From a virus, in IMG/VR virus record IMGVR_UViG_3300043099_000911, positions 1 to 47,767 of that record: 47,767 nt of DNA. One strand, 5' to 3'. Each line of letters opens with the position of its first letter. The stretch's first letter is position 1. The notes beneath the pieces were generated by a model, which was not told where the DNA came from, did not search any database, and saw only the letters and a program-made list of their open reading frames with translations. A program made the position numbers and the translations under genes. Positions 43,501 through 47,767 of this stretch are shown here, in pieces.

Positions 43501-44097
43501 TAGAAATACGCGTCGCTCATAGCCGGGGATGTCGGTTGGTACGCCGCTGTCTGCGCCTGTACCGGCGAAACTAGGGTCCAGCCCTTTGGCCAGAATAGAT
43601 TTCAGGTTCTTGCTTGTCGTGCCGTGATAGAACGTCCGCGTAGCCGGCGCAGTCTCGGCAGCTACTTTCTCTTTCACATACCGCTGCATCGCTTTATTCT
43701 TATAGGCGTCGAGCATTTCTTTGATTTGCGCACTCTGATCGGGCGCCACCATCTTGCTCGGGTCGATTCCCCAGTTCCTCAGCGCCCAGCCACGTCGCGC
43801 AGTGGGGTTTTTTACAAACGGCCCGCCATGGCGTGATTTAAAATTCAGCCAGCGCTTGATCTGCCGCTCGTCTTCTTCTGGGATACGCCGGCCGGCTGCG
43901 TAGCGCTTATACCACTGCGCCCAGCCCTTCGGATCATGCTCGCTGATCCATTCGGGCTTCCATTCGCCCAGGCTGGCTAACCGCGGACCCTGGCCCCTGT
44001 ACAGCGCATCGTACACGCCCAGAGACTCCATTTGCTCTGGCGTGTAGTCCGGCTGAAACCTCGTAGAGATGTCAGGTTGTTGGGGCGCATCACTCAT
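40570..44097 (-). CDS. Chimeric ART-like / SNF2-type helicase / membrane / DUF6321-DUF4236-like protein
   Basis: 1175 residues from the ATG at 44095-44097. The first ~100 residues contain EWKPEWISEHDPKGWAQWYK and NPTARRGWALRNWG. Residues ~155-230 look ADP-ribosyltransferase-like (TFYHGTTSKNLKSILAKGL, RRVFLATHPQLNSGYGDARL). From ~290 an SF2/SNF2 helicase shows Walker A GLGSGKS, DEAH, LLLTGSPITN, a helicase C lobe (RALLIGPAGAEGLSTKG) and QQARGRGLR. Two hydrophobic segments follow (LAALALWGLAVPAAGTAVSI; LAGAIGASAVATPLAAYYAY). After a Lys/Glu-rich stretch, NEEGGLNEKGRKSYEREHGG and RRNSFCSRMCGMK are DUF6321-like. LALNVSLGGPSITI and APRLYMGTPIPGVAYQQYLS are DUF4236-like. A virion-delivered effector is one possibility. 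Confidence 0.78.
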   Translation of the reverse strand: MSDAPQQPDISTRFQPDYTPEQMESLGVYDALYRGQGPRLASLGEWKPEWISEHDPKGWAQWYKRYAAGRRIPEEDERQIKRWLNFKSRHGGPFVKNPTARRGWALRNWGIDPSKMVAPDQSAQIKEMLDAYKNKAMQRYVKEKVAAETAPATRTFYHGTTSKNLKSILAKGLDPSFAGTGADSGVPTDIPGYERRVFLATHPQLNSGYGDARLEITLPEDFKVSPLFSGPIGWAMTDHYTTDKIDPKYIKVISGDGEKKADLLPEVNLQPHQERIQETVTEDSPRMIVYHGLGSGKSLSALAAAEAAKKKYNEDYGIVAPASLRGNFQKEVEKFTQGSKPEILSYTGLGLGKKFTKVPETVIMDEAHRIRNPGGAAAQAAADVANQAKRVLLLTGSPITNSPSDLANLISIVARKNLSPQEFEKRYIGYKTVHPGLINWLRGIKPGVRPVVKNEGELRELLQGRVDYQPSKTPEGVNVNEEKIEVPMTQAQQKIQKALRTKIPPGFLWKLDQEFPLSKDELAKLNSFLTGLRQNSVSTRPFRIDSDAFRSFQQSGKLQEAYKRLDELLASDPRKKAIIYSNHIGAGIEPYAAALSKYNIPHGIFHGGVPTKQRQKALADYNAGKLRALLIGPAGAEGLSTKGTNLIQLLDPHWHESRTQQARGRGLRFDSHDDLPEELKNVHVQRFISKSEEPSFLGKMLGYRRERTGDEILERLSNEKERINERFRELLREIGSQNHAKTAAFEFGEKQALAPLAALALWGLAVPAAGTAVSIAGHNIYEHFNPPPPPPKPVINYNVTMPSEGTNPWLAGAIGASAVATPLAAYYAYKRWSDRQKAVNKPLKTPTAKLAASAELSDDEKQAGKRLGLWDRIRMKRERGEQPAKPGDDDYPDSKSWKKVTNISEKKAELPTAMADLAKYEAEVAKQPGSKAHARWIELTGEHDDNAEAGKHEFDNREAINAMIAKHRAETAKTAGTPAWQRSEGKNEEGGLNEKGRKSYEREHGGNLKAPVTESKPKGERAKRRNSFCSRMCGMKRVNTGASTAKDPDSRINKSLRKWNCKCGADQLVAISKEASLRWYKRFPVNDNLALNVSLGGPSITIKKIIPGTSLTLGKRAPRLYMGTPIPGVAYQQYLSPKKHKVKAEKEFKDDPNDDRTTFEKIKDFLFGSDYSSAD

Positions 44098-44708
44098 GTT
44101 TTTACCACCAGGCATTGGTTCTGGTGAATGTCTAATATTTGCGTCGCCGGAAAGAACTCTGTAATCGCCCTGCGGATTCCGGGGCAGCAGGCGTCGTCCC
44201 AGTCGTCAAACAGCATCGCGCCGCCGGGCACAATCTTTGGCCAAAACAGCGAAAGCGTTTGAATTGTTGAGTCGTAATGGTCCATGTCCATGTGAACGAA
44301 ACAAAACTCGTCGTGCACGTCTTTTGCAGACGCCGGCAGCCATCCGGGATAAAACCGACAATTCGGCTTGTCGTCGAGATACGCCTGCACGGCTTCCAAC
44401 GACGTATCGCCAAAGCTGCCCGTATGAAATTGATTGGGCATCGAATCGTCGCAGATAAATCCCTGAAACGAGTCAAATAATAGCACGTCTTTTGTTTCAA
44501 ATGCCGTGGCTAGAATTCGCGCAGCGCCGCCTTTGTACACGCCGCACTCAGCCACGTGCCCGGGCAAATTCTTGGCCGCGATATCGCAACAGACCTTGGC
44601 CAACAGCCTACGCTTTCCGCCCAATACAGAGCGGTCGGATTTCGCCTCAAACGCCCGGGCGAGCAGCGCATCAGCATCGGCGTAAGGGCACAACGAGCGC
44701 ACAGTCAT
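44094..44708 (-). CDS. TylF-type O-methyltransferase
   Basis: 204 residues, ATGA overlap with the helicase gene. A class I SAM site is visible as HVAECGVYKGGAARILATAF, followed by DVLLFDSFQGF, a metal-coordinating region FVHMDMDHYDSTIQTLSLFW and GGAMLFDDWDDACCPGIRRA. This is the TylF/macrocin O-methyltransferase pattern; family members methylate sugar hydroxyls. Placement beside glycan genes supports sugar methylation. An approximately 100-bp gap upstream (44709-44810) may contain a promoter but no clear sites are visible. Confidence 0.86.
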   Translation of the reverse strand: MTVRSLCPYADADALLARAFEAKSDRSVLGGKRRLLAKVCCDIAAKNLPGHVAECGVYKGGAARILATAFETKDVLLFDSFQGFICDDSMPNQFHTGSFGDTSLEAVQAYLDDKPNCRFYPGWLPASAKDVHDEFCFVHMDMDHYDSTIQTLSLFWPKIVPGGAMLFDDWDDACCPGIRRAITEFFPATQILDIHQNQCLVVKT

Positions 44709-44810
44709 TTTTCTACTCTCAGGCGGCGACGTGCGCTTTGATTTGCGCGCTAGAAATATACTGCGGGTATACCTGGCAACTCCAAAATAAAGTCACGGAG
44801 CCGGTGGGTA

Positions 44811-45614
44811 TTATTTCGGTTCTTGGGCGGTTTCAGCTTTATTAATCTCTGATTCTACCCAATCCGCGTATAAACTCACACGCGTAAATGCCGCCTCATC
44901 TGTGTATGTGCCGTCAGGTTTTTTATCCAGCGCCATTAAAAACGAGTTAATTCCGGCCAGCCTGTTACCAATAAACAACCCGCCGCCAGAATCGCCGGGG
45001 CAGATAAGAAACTCTAAGCCCGTGCGTTCAGCGCCTCTGCTTGCGTTGCACACCATAATATTGCGTTCCAGCGCCGAGATTTTATTGCTGCCGGCGCGTT
45101 TATGACTGTCGTATTGCTTGCCGCCTGTGTGAAACGTACCATGCCAGCCAAATCCGGCAATCGTGGCGTCTTTTCCCAGCTCGTCAGAGTCAGTGAATAA
45201 CGGCGTGTAAAACTCGAGCTCGAAGTCCTTGGGCGAATAGCACAGCGCCAAGTCGTGATAGCCGTAGAGCTCGTCTTTGTATTCCGGATGCTGAATGACT
45301 TTCGTCAACGCATGATTGCCGGACTCACGCAGAATCGACTGGTTCTCCGTGTGCGCAACAACATGCGCCGCGGTGAGCACCCAATGCGGCCGAATCACGA
45401 CAGCACTGGCGTAATGCACGATCTCTGTGTTTGGATCGTCAACGGGCCTGTGCGCTTTCTGCACAACAGCCCGGATCTTCATCACCCACGGAAACTTCTT
45501 GCCGAACTCGACGTATTGGCTATCCGGCGTATCGGGATCCCGCGTGCCGGAACTCGCGCGCCCAGTGCAGAGGAAAAAAATGATGATCGCTAGCAAAATT
45601 GTGTACGGGCGCAT
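44811..45614 (-). CDS. Secreted trypsin-like serine protease
   Basis: 267 residues from the ATG at 45612-45614, preceded by a strong AGGAGG. The N-terminus MRPYTILLAIIIFFLCTGRA is a signal peptide. The chymotrypsin-fold catalytic triad is clear: His84 in VLTAAHVVAH, Asp121 in YHDLALCY and Ser209 in CPGDSGGGLF. Cysteines at ~189 and 205 could form a disulfide. Trypsin-like proteases with signal peptides are unusual in phages; it would be exported to the periplasm or outside. With the papain-like and matrixin peptidases it suggests attack on host envelope proteins, by inference. Confidence 0.92.
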   Translation of the reverse strand: MRPYTILLAIIIFFLCTGRASSGTRDPDTPDSQYVEFGKKFPWVMKIRAVVQKAHRPVDDPNTEIVHYASAVVIRPHWVLTAAHVVAHTENQSILRESGNHALTKVIQHPEYKDELYGYHDLALCYSPKDFELEFYTPLFTDSDELGKDATIAGFGWHGTFHTGGKQYDSHKRAGSNKISALERNIMVCNASRGAERTGLEFLICPGDSGGGLFIGNRLAGINSFLMALDKKPDGTYTDEAAFTRVSLYADWVESEINKAETAQEPK

Positions 45615-45636
45615 ATTCGCCTCCTGCGGCTGTGCG

Positions 45637-46242
45637 CTATTTATTCGTATTGAGCAACTCCCAGTGATACGTCCGTAAGGCGTTTTTCCTTTTCTCCACA
45701 AACACCTGATACTGCTTGTGCAGAATACTCAGCTCTAACGCATACGTGTTCAGAAACGCATCAATACCAATTCCGGGAGGAGTAATCCCCGTAAACCGAT
45801 CCTCGGGTTTCCAGAGGTAATCATCAAAAATCATGATGCCGCCGGGGTTAAGCATCTCCCAGCACAACACGCCTGCATACAGCGTGTCTCGGGCGTCGTG
45901 ATCGGCGTCTATGTAGATAATGTCAAATCGTTGTTTTTGCTGCGCAAGTACGGGCAGACACGCTTTGATGTCTTGTTTAATTTTTGTGGCGCGCCCGGCA
46001 GTGTTCTTATCAAACAGCACCTCGTTTACGACCATTGTCCCGGGCCAGTGATCGACGCATACCAGTTCGTCTGTTGTGCCCGCCCTAATCACGTTGTCTA
46101 AAAACCAACACGCCGAGCGCCCTTCGTATGAACCGAGCTCGAGCACTCGCCGTTGGGTATTAGGCAGATTCGGTAATACGAGATCCTGCCACGTGATAAG
46201 CCGATTTGTAAACCAATCAGAAGTGAACTCATACGCTGTCAT
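45637..46242 (-). CDS. SAM-dependent class I methyltransferase (Methyltransf_24-like)
   Basis: 201 residues. The SAM-binding motif is RVLELGSYEGRSACWFLDNV, followed by ELVCVDHWPGTMVVNEVLF, FDIIYIDADHDARDTLYAG and LNPGGIMIFDDYLW. This is the class I methyltransferase fold of the Methyltransf_24/CmcI type; the acceptor is unknown. It lies between the secreted protease and a Gly-zipper gene at the edge of the glycan block. Confidence 0.85.
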   Translation of the reverse strand: MTAYEFTSDWFTNRLITWQDLVLPNLPNTQRRVLELGSYEGRSACWFLDNVIRAGTTDELVCVDHWPGTMVVNEVLFDKNTAGRATKIKQDIKACLPVLAQQKQRFDIIYIDADHDARDTLYAGVLCWEMLNPGGIMIFDDYLWKPEDRFTGITPPGIGIDAFLNTYALELSILHKQYQVFVEKRKNALRTYHWELLNTNK

Positions 46243-46251
46243 GTTTAAATC

Positions 46252-47523
46252 TCACGGGGTGCCGTCTTCTCGAAGTAGCTGGAATTCGCCGGGCGTACGC
46301 GTCAAACCGGGAATCCATCCGTTGCCTGCCGGCGTAACCGAGAATTGCTGGCTTATCCACGGATGTTTCTCGGTCAGGATTTTGTCCCACACTAAACGCG
46401 ACAATAAACCGCCCATGAATTGTTTGTTGGTCTGTACCGCGCCTTGAGAATACGCGTCAAGGCCGTCTGTTGATTTCTGCGCCGACCACCATGACGGGCG
46501 CAGTACTTTTAACTTCTTTGCGGCATCGGTAGCATACAAGATATCCGCATTCGACGGCGTGACGTCATACCGGTCGAGCACGCGGCCTAATTGCGGATTG
46601 GTACCTGATGGCGGCAGGATCACTTGCTGCCCGCCCAGAAGCGTATCGGCGCCAAACAAACCACGCGTAATCCAGCCCAGGTTGTCAGGTTTGGTGTTTT
46701 CGCGGTGAATAATCTTGGCCGGATTTGTCAGCAGCTTTTTCAGATTTGCCTTTGCTTCGTCCGTGCGAGCGCCGAATAAAACGTCACGAAGCTGCTTATA
46801 GCGCGGATTCTGCTCATTGACCGAATAGTAAGACGGTCCGCCCACTGTTTTGTTCTGCTGCCAGTAATCCGTGTCTGGACTCGCGCGATGGACGCCGAAT
46901 GCAATGCGGTTCAGTTCACGCCTGGCCATGCCGACATCCCCAACGTTCGCATTAAAGCCGGGCTTGTCGTAAATAGCGGCGTCGATAAATCGCTGCAGTG
47001 ACCCGGGTAACAGCTGCTCGAGTTTGCTGCTGGTGTCGTAATTCACCGGAAGAACCGTGTTCGAGATATACCTGCGCGCGCGGTCGCCTACGAGATTCGC
47101 CCCGAGCCCGCCAATAGCCGCTCCGCCAAGAATACGTTTGAGCGCTTTGGGCAGTCTTTTCTCGCCGGGCCTTTGCTCGGCTGCAAGATCGTAGAGTAAA
47201 CCAGCGCCACCGCCCAACGCACTGCCCAGCAGAATATCCTTGGGATGCAGGCCGGGCAATTGGGATTGCAGATCAGCTTGTTTTTGTGGAAGCTGCTTTT
47301 GCGCTTCTTGCTCGTCCTGCAATTTGCGGCGGTACAGGAGATACAGACTCAGGGCGCCGATACCAGCTGCCGGAAGCGCTGCTGTTAATAACCCGCCCGC
47401 TGCATCAGATCCCGGCCCGTACGCATTGGCTGTTCCGGGATCTGCGCTCTCCATGAGGCCAGGAGTACGTTGTGCGTACTGGCTCGCCGTCGTCGGTAAA
47501 AGAATCGGGGCGTCCGCTGGCAT
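46252..47523 (-). CDS. Large Gly-zipper membrane-associated protein
   Basis: 423 residues. A Gly/Ala-rich segment (GGLLTAALPAAGIGALSLYL) followed by LYRRKLQDEQEAQKQ is near the N-terminus. A second pair follows (ILLGSALGGGAGLLYDLAAE; LKRILGGAAIGGLGANLVGD). The rest is globular, rich in Asp/Lys and aromatic residues (YQQNKTVGGPSYYSVNEQNP), ending FSVTPAGNGWIPGLTRTPGE. The Gly-zipper plus RR/RK flank is shared with several other proteins here. I infer a virion or membrane-interacting protein; no family was recognised. Confidence 0.55.
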   Translation of the reverse strand: MPADAPILLPTTASQYAQRTPGLMESADPGTANAYGPGSDAAGGLLTAALPAAGIGALSLYLLYRRKLQDEQEAQKQLPQKQADLQSQLPGLHPKDILLGSALGGGAGLLYDLAAEQRPGEKRLPKALKRILGGAAIGGLGANLVGDRARRYISNTVLPVNYDTSSKLEQLLPGSLQRFIDAAIYDKPGFNANVGDVGMARRELNRIAFGVHRASPDTDYWQQNKTVGGPSYYSVNEQNPRYKQLRDVLFGARTDEAKANLKKLLTNPAKIIHRENTKPDNLGWITRGLFGADTLLGGQQVILPPSGTNPQLGRVLDRYDVTPSNADILYATDAAKKLKVLRPSWWSAQKSTDGLDAYSQGAVQTNKQFMGGLLSRLVWDKILTEKHPWISQQFSVTPAGNGWIPGLTRTPGEFQLLREDGTP

Positions 47524-47534
47524 TGGCGCACCGC

Positions 47535-47767
47535 TCAGCCTTGCGGGGCTTCTTCTTCTTTTTTCTTCCTGGGCTGGCTGTTGAGGTAGTTATACAGCGC
47601 GTATAACCCAGCACCACCCAGACCAACCGGAATGCCGTACATGAGCGCCGTCTGCAGATCCATTCCGCCGGGCGCACTACCGCCAGCAGGCGCCGGTGTT
47701 TCGGGAGACGGCATGGCAATTGGGCCCGGCTTGCCCACTGACTGTAACTTGCCCTGTGCCGAAGCTG
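47535..47767 (-). CDS. Partial Gly/Pro-rich protein with membrane segment (N-terminus off right edge)
   Basis: The frame is open to the right edge of the window. A GTG codon at 47736-47738 could start a 67-residue protein, but in-frame sense codons continue upstream to the edge, so the true start is probably outside. The C-terminus is a Pro/Gly-rich linker, a hydrophobic segment (LMYGIPVGLGGAGLYALYNY) and a basic-acidic end (RKKKEEEAPQG). It matches the Gly-zipper style of its neighbour. Function unknown; gene partial. Confidence 0.5.
   Translation of the reverse strand, partial: ASAQGKLQSVGKPGPIAMPSPETPAPAGGSAPGGMDLQTALMYGIPVGLGGAGLYALYNYLNSQPRKKKEEEAPQG

Noticed and set aside
45545-45614. 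Lipoprotein signal in the trypsin-like protease (FFLCTG)
   Set aside because: The residues before Cys do not fit the L-[AS]-[GA]-C lipobox well; an ordinary signal peptide is more likely.

Overview
The window looks like part of a large (probably jumbo-class) tailed bacteriophage genome. All of the roughly 53 protein genes I accept, one tRNA and two candidate structured RNAs lie on the minus strand. They are tightly packed, with many ATGA, TGATG, TAATG and GTGA stop/start overlaps and good GGAG-type ribosome binding sites. No ribosomal or housekeeping genes are present. The phage-type content includes a tail-fibre-like Pro/Thr repeat protein, PhoH, HNH and GIY-YIG-like nucleases, holin-like membrane proteins, many Gly-zipper membrane proteins with no recognisable family, and a divergent multisubunit RNA polymerase. 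Repeats of the type [21 protein letters not shown] suggest an aquatic source. No terminase, portal, capsid or DNA polymerase gene was seen, so the lineage is inferred. Gene order is described below by coordinate; transcription runs from high to low.

1-4.6 kb: virion/tail-like proteins, including a partial Pro/Thr repeat protein cut by the left edge. 4.7-12 kb: an RNA polymerase in two polypeptides. The first fuses beta to the front half of beta' (through DFDGD). The second is the rear half of beta' (bridge helix and trigger loop). Two small ORFs lie between them. 12-19.3 kb: small membrane or virion-associated proteins, a papain-like peptidase and a matrixin with a peptidoglycan-binding-like domain. 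19.3-22.6 kb: a 2H-phosphoesterase-like protein, tRNA-Asn, a holin-like gene, a wheel-shaped RNA candidate of about 240 nt, and an actin/Hsp70-fold ATPase with a membrane-anchored neighbour. 23-29.2 kb: a homing-endonuclease-like gene, a HAD phosphatase, then a glycan block (two GT9-type genes, one fused to an FkbM methyltransferase, a DUF3431 protein, a nucleotide-sugar transferase and UDP-galactopyranose mutase). 29.6-29.85 kb: a second structured RNA candidate. 29.9-36.3 kb: ferritin-like protein, PhoH, a very large Pro/Gln-rich protein, a cupin, a Gly-rich protein with tandem terminators, HNH, a Cys-rich protein and a small HExxH protein. 36.3-46.2 kb: a second glycan/methyl-transfer block, a 1175-residue chimeric helicase, and a secreted trypsin-like protease. 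46.2 kb to the end: Gly-zipper proteins, the last cut by the right edge.

Main themes are viral transcription by a rearranged cysteine-free polymerase, probable glycan decoration or remodelling of an envelope or virion, and three extracellular-type proteases that may act on the host surface. The most novel signals are the fusion/split polymerase, the two structured RNAs, and the chimeric helicase with an N-terminal ART-like domain and C-terminal DUF6321/DUF4236-like domains. Family assignments are by reading motifs; no database search was run. No gene-free stretch exceeds 300 bases; the two longest gaps hold the RNA candidates.
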